From contig NZ_LMHH01000004.1 in the NCBI RefSeq assembly GCF_001427865.1, positions 1-64,000 of the forward strand: a stretch of DNA of 64,000 nucleotides, read 5' to 3'. Every line of letters begins with the position of its first letter. Within the stretch, counting starts at the first letter, position 1. A model generated the notes under the pieces. That model had not been told where the DNA came from. It searched no databases and was given only the letters and a program-made list of their open reading frames with translations. Of the stretch, positions 53,425-63,470 are shown piece after piece. A program made the translations under genes and the position numbers. Source of the stretch: Altererythrobacter sp. Root672 (GTDB taxonomy: Bacteria; Pseudomonadota; Alphaproteobacteria; Sphingomonadales; Sphingomonadaceae).

Positions 53425-55091
53425 AACAGGTGCGCTGCGCGATCTACACCCGCAAATCGAGCGACGAGGGGTTGGAGCAGGATTTCAACTCGCTCGACGC
53501 GCAGCGCGAGGCGTGTGTGGCGTATATCCTGAGCCAAGCGAGCGAGGGCTGGAAACTCGTGCCCGAGCGCTACGATGATGGCGGTCTTTCGGGCGGGACA
53601 CTCCAGCGTCCCGCCCTCCAGCGGCTGCTCGCCGATGTCAAAGCCGGCGCAGTCGACATCATCGTCGTCTACAAGGTCGATCGTCTGACCCGTTCGCTGC
53701 TCGACTTTTCCAAGCTGGTTGAAGCGTTGGATGCGGCGAGCACGAGCTTTGTCTCGGTCACCCAGTCGTTCAACACCACCACCAGCATGGGCCGTCTGAC
53801 GCTCAACATGTTGCTTTCGTTTGCCCAGTTTGAGCGCGAGGTCACCGCCGAGCGTATCCGCGACAAGATCGCCGCGTCCAAAGCCAAGGGCATGTGGATG
53901 GGCGGAACACCGCCGCTCGGTTACCGGCCTGAGGGACGCAGCCTGGCGATCGTGGAGGAGCATGCCGCGCTGATCCGTGACATCTTCGCCCGCTATCGAA
54001 GGCTCGGCAACGTCAGGCACGTGGCCGAAGAATTGGCCTCGGAAGGGATCATCACACCGCGCCGAGTGAATGGCAAAGGCCGTGCCTACGGAGGCTGCTT
54101 ATTCACGCGCGGCCAGCTCTACACGATCCTGCGCAATCCGATCTACGCCGGCGATATCCCGCACAAAGGCAAAGTCTATCCGGGCAATCATCCGCCGATC
54201 ATCGAGCGGGATGAATGGGAGGGCGTGCAGTTTAAGCTGAGCGACAACGTCAAAGGTCGAAGGACCGCGCGCGAAGCCAATGCCAGTCTGCTGTCGGGCT
54301 TGCTGTTTGATGCCGAGGGTCAGCCGCTGATTCCGGTGCACACCGCCAAGGGCAGTCAGCGCTATCGCTATTACGTCAGCAAGGCGCAGCATCATCGAAT
54401 GGAACCATCGCTTGCTCCCGCCCTGCGTCTTCCCGCCCCGGAGATCGAGAAGGTCGTGTGCGAGGAACTCAATCGATTGCTGGAGGATCCTCTCGCTCTG
54501 GCTCGGCGGGTGGGTGTTGAAATTGAACCCCGCGCGGTTGAGATCATCTTGCAGCGAGCGGCATCGCTGCGGGCAGACCTCGCGAAAGCGAAACACCCCA
54601 CGATCAAGCAGCTGCTGAACCGTATCGTGATCCGCCCCGATCGGATTACGCTCACGCTGAGCCACGACTGGCTCGCGGGCGTTCCGGGATACAGGGACGC
54701 CTCCGGACCAAGGCAAGCTACACACGAGATCATGGCCCGGCTCACCAGAACCGGCCGGGTTGTCCGGCTCGTTGATGAGAGTGGGGCTTCGAAGGGCGAC
54801 GTCCCTCCCGATGAAAGCCTGATCCGGTTGGTTGTTACCGCTCGGCGATGGTGGGCAGAGCTGAGCAAAGGTGAACTGGATATCAACGCTCTCTCGGCGC
54901 GCGAGAAGGTCAGCGCCTCTTACATGACCCGGGTTGTCCGGCTGGCTTTCCTAGCGCCGGGAGTCACGGAAGCTGTTCTTGACGGGCGCACCAAAGCGGG
55001 GCTCTCGGGCAAGGAGCTGCTGCAGAGAACGGGCATTTCCTGGTCGTGGGAGGAACAGACTGCGAGATTCCTGCCCGGCGTTCGGGAATGA
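53421..55091 (+). CDS. Large serine recombinase (site-specific integrase)
   Basis: A 556-aa recombinase. The resolvase domain (1-150) shows AIYTRKSSDEGLEQDFNSLD with Ser13 as probable nucleophile and VYKVDRLTRSLLDFSKLVEA. A recombinase domain (MGGTPPLGYRPEGRSLAIVE) and a C-terminal region without the usual zinc ribbon cysteines follow; the last 90 residues (ARRWWAELSKGELDINALSA, ASYMTRVVRLAFLAP) are a helix-turn-helix-like tail. Such enzymes integrate and excise islands at short att sites. A C-terminal fragment of a homologue lies at 23560. No att core could be identified. Confidence 0.9.
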   Translation: MKQVRCAIYTRKSSDEGLEQDFNSLDAQREACVAYILSQASEGWKLVPERYDDGGLSGGTLQRPALQRLLADVKAGAVDIIVVYKVDRLTRSLLDFSKLVEALDAASTSFVSVTQSFNTTTSMGRLTLNMLLSFAQFEREVTAERIRDKIAASKAKGMWMGGTPPLGYRPEGRSLAIVEEHAALIRDIFARYRRLGNVRHVAEELASEGIITPRRVNGKGRAYGGCLFTRGQLYTILRNPIYAGDIPHKGKVYPGNHPPIIERDEWEGVQFKLSDNVKGRRTAREANASLLSGLLFDAEGQPLIPVHTAKGSQRYRYYVSKAQHHRMEPSLAPALRLPAPEIEKVVCEELNRLLEDPLALARRVGVEIEPRAVEIILQRAASLRADLAKAKHPTIKQLLNRIVIRPDRITLTLSHDWLAGVPGYRDASGPRQATHEIMARLTRTGRVVRLVDESGASKGDVPPDESLIRLVVTARRWWAELSKGELDINALSAREKVSASYMTRVVRLAFLAPGVTEAVLDGRTKAGLSGKELLQRTGISWSWEEQTARFLPGVRE

Positions 55092-55530
55092 GACTTGGCA
55101 GAACGGTTACCCTGCGTAGTCGGCTGCTAGCGCCCAAGTCCGTCACTGAGATGGGGTGGTGTCGGTCCGCAAAGCGGATAGTCTGGTGCCTGAGGTCGAT
55201 ACCAGAGCGCAAGATGGCAAGATTCTCGCCCTCAGAGGGAGTCGACGGATCGTGCGAGGCAATCGAGCCTTGGCTTGGCTATGCGAACCGTTTCCATGAC
55301 GACAGCCGTGCACGCTCTCGTTGGCTATTTGAATAATAAGATAGGCACTAAGAGCACAATCGCCCGGTCCAGTCGCGTCTGCTGCGGACTAAACGATTTG
55401 TGCGCATCTATCGGCCGCTTCGCAGCTACTGACAGCGAGATTACCGTTCAGTTTCGAATTCGCCACCATAAAGTCGCCGTTTGCTGCCCACGACGCTGTT
55501 TCTGAAACCTGCATTCGTTCATTCGATCTG
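55092..55530. other. Intergenic stretch, no gene seen
   Basis: About 440 bases between the recombinase and the AIPR gene. It should hold the AIPR promoter and perhaps an attachment site, but I find no clear hairpin, repeat or frame. Confidence 0.5.
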
Positions 55531-57294
55531 GTGGCGATCGCCATTAGCGATCTAATAGACGCTGTTGCCAACGGAGCCCTTCACGCTAGCCTTGCGCCCA
55601 TGACAATCGCACCGATCGCAACTCCCACCCTGCTCGACTGGAGCCAAGTGCGGTCCGGTATTCAGGCATTTCAGCGCTCTCTGGGCCTCGCAGAGGAGTC
55701 GAGGGCTTTCTTGTATTTCGCGCTGTCCAAAATTCTCAAGATCGACGACGATGAGATCCGCACTGCGATTACCGACGGTGGCGATGATCGTGGAATCGAT
55801 GCCGTATATGTCGACAGCCGTCCTGAGCGGCGCGTTATCCACCTGTTCCAATTTAAGCATGTGTCCAGCTTCGAAAAAGTTGGAAGCTCCTTCCCATCCA
55901 ACGAGATCGACAAGATTCAGAGCTTCCTCGAGTGCTTCCTCAGAAAGGATGCGTCCCTTGAGAAGACGTGCAACCCGCTTCTCTGGAACAAGGTTCAAGA
56001 TCTTTGGGAGGCGCTGGAGGAGGCCGTTTATTCGATCCAAATCCACCTCTGCAACAACGCTACCGCGCTCATTCCCTCGCACTTGAGCAGGTTCGAGGAG
56101 GCGCTTCGCCCATATCAGCACGCCCTCGTTACGCAGCACGATCTCATCTGGTTCTCTCGTCACCTGTCAAAAGGGGCACCGGTCGATCGCGAATTCCAGC
56201 TCGGCCTCGTGGAGGATCAGTATTTCGGTCGCACTGATGGCTTCGCGAAGGGGCTAATCGGCACCGTGCGCGGCGACGAGATCGTGCGACTTATCACGGA
56301 TCAAAACTTCCCGCAGGAAGTTGACGACACCCTTTTTGAAGACAACATCCGTTTGTATCTAGGTGAAGAGAATGAAATAAACCGCAAGATACTAACCACG
56401 GCGCTGAGCGACGTGAACACGCAATTTTGGTATCTCAACAACGGCATCACCATCGTCTGCGACAGGATGGAATATCAGCCGAGAGCAGCGAATCCTAAAG
56501 TGAGGATGATCAATCCGCAAATCGTCAACGGCGGCCAGACGTCACATGCCCTCTTCGAAGCAGCGCGGTCCGATATCGCGAGCATCTATGACGTGAAACT
56601 GCTTCTTCGCATTATTGAGACCGGTGACCGAACCTTCACCAACAGCGTTGCCGAGGCGACAAACAGTCAGACGCCCATCCGAAGCCGCGACATTCGCTCG
56701 AACGATTCGATCCAGATCCGGATCGAAAACGCGCTCGTTGGGCATGGCTATTTCTACGAGCGCAAGAATGATCAACACATCGAACAGCCGGCAGAGTCCC
56801 GAATCGATGCGGTGAAGCTGGGCCAGATTATCCTGGCCTACGTGCTACGCGAGCCGGACCGCGCCAAGACGTCGTCCAACAGGATTTTCGGCGAGTACTA
56901 CGGCTGGGTTTTCGACGAGGCCATTCTCTCCGCAGAGAACATCATCGCCATGTGGCGCGTCTACCGAATGGTGGATGACGATCGGCGGCGCGCCCTTGCA
57001 GCGCTAAACTCCCGATTGAAGAAGACGTACGACGAGTCTTGGATCATCGAAGGCGTATACCACATCCTATACATGCTGAGCCTGACCTGTGAGCGCGAGG
57101 GAACAAGCCTCTACGATTTCGCGGGAGTGGAGAAGCACTATACATCGGTGAAAGCCCAAATCGACGATTTCATGGCTCAGAACAGGGGGCAGGCTGCCTA
57201 TCGCGTTTTCCGTAGCGCTATGACGAAGCAGTTGCTTGCGCGCTTTGCCCGTGGCCATCAGCTAGAACTCGGTTTGGAAGCACCAACACCTTGA
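55531..57294 (+). CDS. AIPR-family protein (abortive phage infection) with N-terminal nuclease motif
   Basis: A 587-aa protein. The AIPR domain covers about residues 250-560, with the hallmark FWYLNNGITIVCDRM followed by INPQIVNGGQTSHALFEA. The N-terminal part has DGGDDRGIDAVYVDS with Asp90 and HLFQFKH with Gln107-x-Lys109, the pattern of a PD-(D/E)xK nuclease of the Mrr kind. AIPR proteins are linked to abortive infection. The start is GTG at 55531 or ATG at 55600; neither has a good ribosome-binding site. It stands alone between two non-coding gaps, downstream of the recombinase. Confidence 0.85.
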   Translation: MAIAISDLIDAVANGALHASLAPMTIAPIATPTLLDWSQVRSGIQAFQRSLGLAEESRAFLYFALSKILKIDDDEIRTAITDGGDDRGIDAVYVDSRPERRVIHLFQFKHVSSFEKVGSSFPSNEIDKIQSFLECFLRKDASLEKTCNPLLWNKVQDLWEALEEAVYSIQIHLCNNATALIPSHLSRFEEALRPYQHALVTQHDLIWFSRHLSKGAPVDREFQLGLVEDQYFGRTDGFAKGLIGTVRGDEIVRLITDQNFPQEVDDTLFEDNIRLYLGEENEINRKILTTALSDVNTQFWYLNNGITIVCDRMEYQPRAANPKVRMINPQIVNGGQTSHALFEAARSDIASIYDVKLLLRIIETGDRTFTNSVAEATNSQTPIRSRDIRSNDSIQIRIENALVGHGYFYERKNDQHIEQPAESRIDAVKLGQIILAYVLREPDRAKTSSNRIFGEYYGWVFDEAILSAENIIAMWRVYRMVDDDRRRALAALNSRLKKTYDESWIIEGVYHILYMLSLTCEREGTSLYDFAGVEKHYTSVKAQIDDFMAQNRGQAAYRVFRSAMTKQLLARFARGHQLELGLEAPTP

Positions 57295-57721
57295 GCGCTT
57301 AAATGACGAGCGAGCTCTTAACCGCAGATCTGAACGGCAGGTGCTCACAGACGAGACTCGATTTGGATTGGTTCAACGGTCGGGCTGTCCGCGTCCCGAT
57401 TTCCTAACCGGAACCTGCCCTCCCGCAAGTGGCCAGTTTGCGCCACTCCATGCAGAGCGAACCCCACGGACCGGGAATGGCCGTTAGCCGGCAGGCAGGT
57501 TTTGCGGAGGCGCCAGTGGATAGCTGCCATTCGCCGCCGCGTGATCACGCAGACAGGAACCGCCGCCATGTCAGACGTTGAGGGGGCCAAATGATCATCT
57601 CTACAGCGGTCGTTCGTTCATCCGGTTTGTAAAGGCGCGAAATGGAACATTCCTGTCGTCCCCAACGGTCAATCCTCTGTGATCGCTAGGCCGAGCACAA
57701 GTGGTTTGCTAACGTTGCAGT
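57295..57721. other. Intergenic stretch, no gene seen
   Basis: About 425 bases before the SIR2 gene. GC-rich short inverted segments occur (for example AACCGGAACC near 57400) but no convincing gene, tRNA or member of the repeat families. Confidence 0.45.
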
Positions 57722-59098
57722 ATGACAGAGCTAAAGGGCAATAATTCTAGCGAATATCGGCTAATCGGCCCCTCAGATGATGGGAAGGTTAGCGATCTTC
57801 TCAGTGGTATGAACGCGAAAGACAGTCGGCAGCGTCTTCAGGCACTCATCTCGGAATGGCTGAGGATGGAAAACTTGGTCGTGCTGACGGGGGCGGGCAG
57901 TTCGCGATCGTCCGGCGGCAAGCTGATGGGCGATCTTGAGGCGAGCGTACTGGCGACCGTCAGGGCGATGCCGCTTATTGCCCCAACTGCTGCCGCCATT
58001 TTGGACTCGCGGTTACAGCCTACAGACGAAGGCAAGAAAACGTGGTTAAGTTTTGAGGACTGGCTTTCGTATCTCGTCAATGCGGCGCATGTCGCAGGCA
58101 GCGATTCTTCACCCTTCACCGGCGTCATCTGGAAAGGCGATCTTAAACCTAATACAAAAGAGCTGAACTGGCTCGTCGATCGCATCGGCAAGGCGATCAT
58201 GATTGAATGCACATTAAGGCTGCCGAATGATGTGTCTTCAAGCGACGCCGAAGTCACTTCTCCACATCTGGCGTTTCTCGCAAAGCTCGTTGCCCGCGAT
58301 AGCAACTTGGGTCGGCCGCACCTCTTCACGCTGAATTACGATACCTTGTTCGAGCAGACGCTGGAGCTGCTTGGAATCCAGTATTTCGACGGTTTTACCG
58401 GCCGCGCCAACGCGCGATTCGACCCGTCCGTATACGGACTTGATATCTACTGGCCCGGAGAAATTTCCGAAGGCCGCGTCCGCCGATACGACAAGTTCCT
58501 TCATTTTTATAAGCTGCACGGCTCGGTTCACTGGCATATCAAGGACAGTGAGCTGCGCGCCCGTCACCCCGATTTGGCTGCGATCCAAACCTATCGACAA
58601 CTGGAATTGGCGGAGCGCGCAAAGAAGCTCGACGAATTTGCAGCCAGCTTCCCTTCAGTCGGAATACTGCCGACCGCCAATAAGTTCACGCAAACCCTGA
58701 CGATGCCATTTGCCCATCTTTTCCGATCTTTTCAGGTTCGACTGTCCGCGCCGCAGACATTCCTTCTTGTTATGGGCTACGGCTTTGGCGACGATCATGT
58801 CACGCGCGTTATCGAGACAGCGCTAATGAATCCGTCGCTCGTCATGCTTGTGGTAGAGCCTGATCCGAAGAGCGCAACGATCAAACGGATCATGAAATAC
58901 AAGGAGCTGGGCAAGCGGGCGTTCGTGCTGACCTCCACTGAGAACGCGCACGCGGCTTCCCCGTTCAAGCTGGCGACCTTCGACGACTTCGCACGGAACA
59001 TTATGCCCGACGTTCAGTGGCTGGAGGACTTCCTCCGACTTCGCCGGTTCGAAAAGCAGATTCAGGCTTCGCGATCACCTAACAGTGACGAGGAATGA
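57722..59098 (+). CDS. SIR2-family NADase-type defence protein
   Basis: A 458-aa protein with a SIR2-like Rossmann domain: LVVLTGAGSSRSSGG (residues 52-66), FTLNYDTLFEQ with Asn205 and Asp207, the catalytic-type His266 in YKLHGSVHW, and MGYGFGDDH near 365. Bacterial SIR2 domains in defence systems usually destroy NAD+ on infection. Its stop overlaps the start of the HerA gene (ATGA), the arrangement of SIR2-HerA systems, where both proteins form one large complex. ATG at 57722. A long C-terminal part may bind HerA. Confidence 0.9.
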   Translation: MTELKGNNSSEYRLIGPSDDGKVSDLLSGMNAKDSRQRLQALISEWLRMENLVVLTGAGSSRSSGGKLMGDLEASVLATVRAMPLIAPTAAAILDSRLQPTDEGKKTWLSFEDWLSYLVNAAHVAGSDSSPFTGVIWKGDLKPNTKELNWLVDRIGKAIMIECTLRLPNDVSSSDAEVTSPHLAFLAKLVARDSNLGRPHLFTLNYDTLFEQTLELLGIQYFDGFTGRANARFDPSVYGLDIYWPGEISEGRVRRYDKFLHFYKLHGSVHWHIKDSELRARHPDLAAIQTYRQLELAERAKKLDEFAASFPSVGILPTANKFTQTLTMPFAHLFRSFQVRLSAPQTFLLVMGYGFGDDHVTRVIETALMNPSLVMLVVEPDPKSATIKRIMKYKELGKRAFVLTSTENAHAASPFKLATFDDFARNIMPDVQWLEDFLRLRRFEKQIQASRSPNSDEE

Positions 59099-61200
59099 GC
59101 TTGGAAAATCCGCGCATCATCGGTCACATTGTTGCAGTCCAAGGTTTCCGCGTAAAGGTGGAGCTGTTGCCGGAAACGCGTTCCGCGATGAGGGCAACGC
59201 TCGACGGCGTACAGGCAGCCGTCGCCATCAATGCCTACGTCACGTTCTCGATTGGCGCAGGACAGCTTGTAATTGGCATCATCTCCGACCTCGAAGCTCG
59301 GGAGAGTTATGATCCGTCGAGCGGGGACGATCTAACGCTCGAACTCATAAAGCCGCGCAGGATTGCGAGCGTTCAGTTACTCGGAACTATCGAACAAGAC
59401 AGCGCGAGCGGCGCGTTTAGTCCGGGCATCACCATTCTTCCAACTCTCGACACCCCGGCGGAAATCGGCGCGCCGGAAATCCTGAAAGCCGTATTCGAAA
59501 CACCGCCCCGCAGGAACCGGCCGGACGGGCATACAGGTGAGGACTACGACTTCGATCTCCATGTCGGTTGCCCCACCGGCCAACCTGCCAACAGGGTGAA
59601 GGCGTCCTATAACGATTTGTTTTCCCGCCCGCTGGCGATCGTCGGGAACACCGGGTCGGGCAAATCCTACACAGTCTCCAGTCTGGTTCAGAAAGCGATG
59701 GCGGCACTCGGTCAGGCCGGGAACGAGCCTCATATTTTCATACTCGACGTAAACGGCGAGTACGGACGCGCGTTCGGCGCGGCCGGAGAGGAGGGAAACA
59801 GGAAGCCAGACAGGATTTATTTGAATGGGGTGGAGTTCGCGATCCCGCTCTGGTTTTTCAATGCCAAGGAAATATGCGCCTGGCTTAGCGCCTCCGAGCA
59901 GACTCAGGAGCCAGTTCTCAAAGACTGGTGGGCGCTCGCGAAGGCTAAAAGCGGGGTCAAGAACGCCTCCTCGGACGCCAACTCAGTCCATCATGCCATC
60001 TCAAAGCTTCAGGAGATGCTGCGCCTACTCAACACCAACAAACCGCGTAAACAGGGGTGCGTACACCTTTGTAAGATCATCAAAGATTACCTTGGGGCTC
60101 GGGACACTGAAGGATATCCGAAGCTCCGCGAGACACTTCTTCCCTATAAAGATCAGTACGACGCGCAGAACCCGGACTGGAACGCTCCGCTTAACGAAGC
60201 CAATATCAGGGGGGCGGCCGAGGGTTTGATCATCGAGCTGAATGGCATCTTGTCTGGCGAGCTTGCGGTAGCCACGCTCAGCGCGACAACCGCTGATAGT
60301 CCAAGATACATTTCTAAGGATAAGCTGTTCGATCCAACGCTCTTGGACAGCGCCACATCGCCCGAAGACGCCGCACGCATAGAGTCTCACCTGGCTACGC
60401 TGAAGCTCCGCTTGAAGACGCGGCTTGATGATCCTCGCTGGCGTTCCTTTCTGAACTACGCAGATGCAGAAACGGAGATACCGTCGCTGGAAGAATGGAT
60501 GCAACGCATCGGGCTCGGTGCAATGAACGGACCACGCGTTTCGATCATCGACCTGTCTATGCTCAGTCACGAAGTCCTGCCCTATGCGTGCACCGTGTTT
60601 GGTCGCGTGCTTCTCGAAGCCAGAGAAAATGTCGCGGCAGCACGCAGATACAAACACCCATGGGTGCTGGTTTTGGAGGAAGCTCATAATTATGCCCGGC
60701 CAGCGAGGTCGGACGAGGAAAGAGGGCAGACTCTTTCGCGCCTCGCTTTCGAAAGGATCGCGAAAGAAGGTCGCAAATTCGGCCTCTCCCTCGTGATCGC
60801 CAGCCAGCGCCCGAGCGAAATCAGTCCGACCATCATTAGTCAGTGCGCGAATTTTATAAGCCACCGTTTACAGAATCCGGATGATATCGATCATTTCCGG
60901 CGGATCATCCCGATGCAAGCACGCAGACTACTTGATCAAGTCACGATCCTTGCATCAGGTGAGGCGATCGTATTTGGGAGCGCGTTTCATGTACCCACGC
61001 GCGTGCAATTCGAGCCGCCCAAGCCGGGGCCCTACAGCCAAACTGCCGCGCCCTACCATGAGTGGAGCACTGATAAGACGCCATTCCCACTCGGCGAAGT
61101 TGTCACGTCGTGGGGGCTCGAAACACCCATTTTAGATGCCGAAGCTCCAGCTGTCGCTCAGCCTGCTAGACCGCTAGCCGGGGATGAAGCGCCCTTCTGA
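59095..61200 (+). CDS. herA: HerA-family ATPase (SIR2-HerA system)
   Basis: A 701-aa hexameric-type translocase ATPase. An N-terminal HAS-barrel domain (IIGHIVAVQGFRVKVELLPE) is followed by the FtsK/HerA core: Walker A IVGNTGSGKSYT (residues 184-191 GNTGSGKS), Walker B VLVLEEAHNYA (Glu528, Glu529), and IASQRPSEISPTIISQCANF as sensor and arginine-finger region. HerA drives assembly and control of the partner NADase in SIR2-HerA. The start ATG overlaps the SIR2 stop by four bases. The Pro-rich last 60 residues are unlike the core. Confidence 0.9.
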   Translation: MSLENPRIIGHIVAVQGFRVKVELLPETRSAMRATLDGVQAAVAINAYVTFSIGAGQLVIGIISDLEARESYDPSSGDDLTLELIKPRRIASVQLLGTIEQDSASGAFSPGITILPTLDTPAEIGAPEILKAVFETPPRRNRPDGHTGEDYDFDLHVGCPTGQPANRVKASYNDLFSRPLAIVGNTGSGKSYTVSSLVQKAMAALGQAGNEPHIFILDVNGEYGRAFGAAGEEGNRKPDRIYLNGVEFAIPLWFFNAKEICAWLSASEQTQEPVLKDWWALAKAKSGVKNASSDANSVHHAISKLQEMLRLLNTNKPRKQGCVHLCKIIKDYLGARDTEGYPKLRETLLPYKDQYDAQNPDWNAPLNEANIRGAAEGLIIELNGILSGELAVATLSATTADSPRYISKDKLFDPTLLDSATSPEDAARIESHLATLKLRLKTRLDDPRWRSFLNYADAETEIPSLEEWMQRIGLGAMNGPRVSIIDLSMLSHEVLPYACTVFGRVLLEARENVAAARRYKHPWVLVLEEAHNYARPARSDEERGQTLSRLAFERIAKEGRKFGLSLVIASQRPSEISPTIISQCANFISHRLQNPDDIDHFRRIIPMQARRLLDQVTILASGEAIVFGSAFHVPTRVQFEPPKPGPYSQTAAPYHEWSTDKTPFPLGEVVTSWGLETPILDAEAPAVAQPARPLAGDEAPF

Positions 61201-61298
61201 GTAAGTTGGGCTGACCGTTCTCGCTTCTGATTGAGAGTTTCACGATCCGCATAGCAGAACGCTAGGCAGCGTTCGGCCTCGCAAATCGTGAGGTCGAA

Positions 61299-63020
61299 TC
61301 AAAGAAACTCGTCCAGATCAGGTAAATCTGGAGGAGCATTCCCATGCTCGTCATTTTCCCCTTCATCCTCTTGGTCGTCTTCGTCTTCGTCGCTTTCGTC
61401 GTCATCGTAATCGGAAGTGTAATCCTCGATTGCTTCATCAGGCCCCAAGTCCCCAAACCAATTGTCATCGTCGGGTCTCTCGGGGCGCTCGAATACGGCA
61501 GGGGCTGCTCCCCAATCGAAAAGGGTGCCGCCATTCATGTGAAGTTTTTTGACGGTATCGTCGCCGCCGCCGTCATCGAGTGCTGACGGTTTGGCATAGC
61601 CAAGGGTCATTAATTCCAGAGTGAGCGGCCAGAACGAGCCCGTGAAATGGTTTCCTTCAACGCTATTCCACAAATCGGCTCGAATTTGCCTATCGGTAGT
61701 GAGACCAGTGGCATGCATGTGAGCTAAAAACGCTGAAACAATGGGGCTGTTGGTCCTGATCATCTGACTAGACATCGCCTTGTTAATCTTCAAGTTCAGC
61801 TCCTTCATGAGCCAAAGGGACCATAGAGCTTCGGAATCCCGCCCTAACGTAGAAGATTGTCCTGCAACCTCACGTGTGACTTCTGCCCATAACGTTGCGT
61901 TGATGGCTAAGCCTTTACGGCGACGCCACGCGACGACCCGTGCGACATAATCGAATGAATGTGGATACTGGACAGCGCACTGCGCAAGAAAATGCTCGAG
62001 AACCTTCCAGTTCGCACTCCAAGAATGCCGTTCGTCGAGTTTTCGGATCGTGTGCCGGATTATGCCGTCGTCATTCGTCGAGCGCGCCCGTTCTAGCACC
62101 TTACCCAAAGTCGCGACCTGATCACCGCGAGGCTGGCCATAGCTTGGAAATACCTGACCCAGTTCTTCCGCTACCTCAAACGCCCATGACTCTCCGAACA
62201 CCACGCTTGTGTTGACGATGCGGGTTTTGAGCTCGTTGATATCGAGCTCATACTCTCGAAGCGCCTGCCGAAGCACTTGAAGGTGCTTTTCGCACTCCTC
62301 CACGCTTGCCCCGCCGATCCAGTAGTCATCAACATGCCGCCTGTAGGTAACGCCTTTGGGGCCACTTCGCCTGATAAACTCTCGGTCAACAGCCGAGAGA
62401 ATGATCTCACTGATGACGCGTGATGAGTCTGGTCCGACCGGGATTCCAATAGTCTGCCGATCCTGAGCCTGCCTTACCGCGAAATCCAATCGATTGCCGA
62501 ATACGGTCGCCGAATTGGATTTTGTGTCATCTTTTGAAGCCGCTTTACCGTGGACCGCCCATGGAATGCTGTGGGTGTAAATCGACGGAAAACAGCGTGA
62601 GACATCGGTAACGAGGCAGAACTTGAACCTTGAAAATGCCTCGAGGCGGGCACGCGGCAGTGAAGAATGAGGCGTTATTTTTGTCGAACGGGGCCCGCTA
62701 ACTGGGAAGTTTGGGCGCGACAGCGAGCCTGATGCGGCCTCCAGACCCGGTAGAATTTCACTCCAATGCTTTGCGAGGAATGCGGCTTGATCGTGGAAAA
62801 AAATGGGATGAGGCAAGCCAAACAGGCGTCGCTGAAATCCACGTTTGCTCGCATTGTAGGGTGAGACCCAGCCTGAACGCTTGGCAGTCACTATATAGGA
62901 TGCATTGAACTCCTCGAAATGCGGCCAAAGCGCCTTCGAGGTTACAACGGATGGTAGGTTCTCAGGGAGCAGCCCCCGGTCCATCATCCTTTTCAAATCT
63001 GGCCGATTATGTGTCGCCAT
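61299..63020 (-). CDS. Reverse transcriptase of the defence (UG/DRT-like) type
   Basis: A 573-aa reverse transcriptase. The catalytic motifs are FCLVTDVSRCFPSIYTHSIP (motif A, Asp139), IGIPVGPDSSRVISEI (motif B) and YRRHVDDYWIGG (motif C, HVDD with Asp231-Asp232 in place of YADD). No maturase or endonuclease domain is present, so it is not a group II intron enzyme. A helical domain of about 250 residues follows. The last 55 residues are very acidic (DYDDDESDEDEDDQEDEGE). The gene is convergent with herA. Such enzymes act in DRT-type phage defence; the exact class cannot be set by eye. Confidence 0.8.
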   Translation of the reverse strand: MATHNRPDLKRMMDRGLLPENLPSVVTSKALWPHFEEFNASYIVTAKRSGWVSPYNASKRGFQRRLFGLPHPIFFHDQAAFLAKHWSEILPGLEAASGSLSRPNFPVSGPRSTKITPHSSLPRARLEAFSRFKFCLVTDVSRCFPSIYTHSIPWAVHGKAASKDDTKSNSATVFGNRLDFAVRQAQDRQTIGIPVGPDSSRVISEIILSAVDREFIRRSGPKGVTYRRHVDDYWIGGASVEECEKHLQVLRQALREYELDINELKTRIVNTSVVFGESWAFEVAEELGQVFPSYGQPRGDQVATLGKVLERARSTNDDGIIRHTIRKLDERHSWSANWKVLEHFLAQCAVQYPHSFDYVARVVAWRRRKGLAINATLWAEVTREVAGQSSTLGRDSEALWSLWLMKELNLKINKAMSSQMIRTNSPIVSAFLAHMHATGLTTDRQIRADLWNSVEGNHFTGSFWPLTLELMTLGYAKPSALDDGGGDDTVKKLHMNGGTLFDWGAAPAVFERPERPDDDNWFGDLGPDEAIEDYTSDYDDDESDEDEDDQEDEGENDEHGNAPPDLPDLDEFL

Positions 63021-63470
63021 CGCCCCCCCAAGGATCGTACCTTAAAATGGTCGGGGCAGAATGGTAAAGAATCTTCGGTGATCCGCGTTGCGGGTGGCCT
63101 CACACGCGAGTGCCTAGCGTTGTCGGCGGACACGTCGCTGTCAGGTGACTTCCTCGGCAATTTCGTCACAACCAGACGTTCGTCGACGCAATATTTAGTG
63201 ATCGGCTATGGCAGAAGGCGGTCGCAGCACCTTCGAGCTAACGTCCGCTTGATGTAGTCAGCGTCTGCAAGCTGACAGTCCAGACTGTCCGACTTTGCCG
63301 CCATCGTCATGTGTCGGGTAATGGGCGCGGGAGCGTCCGGTTTTAGGATCGACGCTCGGCGCGCTGGATGACGACAATGGGCGCAAAGGCGACTTTCGAA
63401 ATGATTGCTCTGGCGAAGCTAGCCTTCCGCAAGCTAACCGTTGGGTCGAACACAAAGGAGAGGTATCCCG
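63021..63470. other. Intergenic stretch upstream of the reverse transcriptase
   Basis: About 450 bases without a convincing gene. It lies 5' of the reverse transcriptase and could hold a template RNA, though I see no clear msr/msd-like inverted repeat. GCAAGCTGACAG at 63268 is only a weak IS6-end resemblance. Confidence 0.4.

Noticed and set aside
60025-60864. A 279-codon minus-strand frame inside herA
   Set aside because: Antisense to the HerA ATPase core, with no motif of its own.
61299-63020. Group II intron reverse transcriptase
   Set aside because: No maturase or HNH domain, no intron RNA domains V/VI nearby, and motif C is HVDD.
63021-63470. A classic retron msr/msd
   Set aside because: No long inverted repeat framing a structured region could be found by eye; kept only as a possible RNA region.
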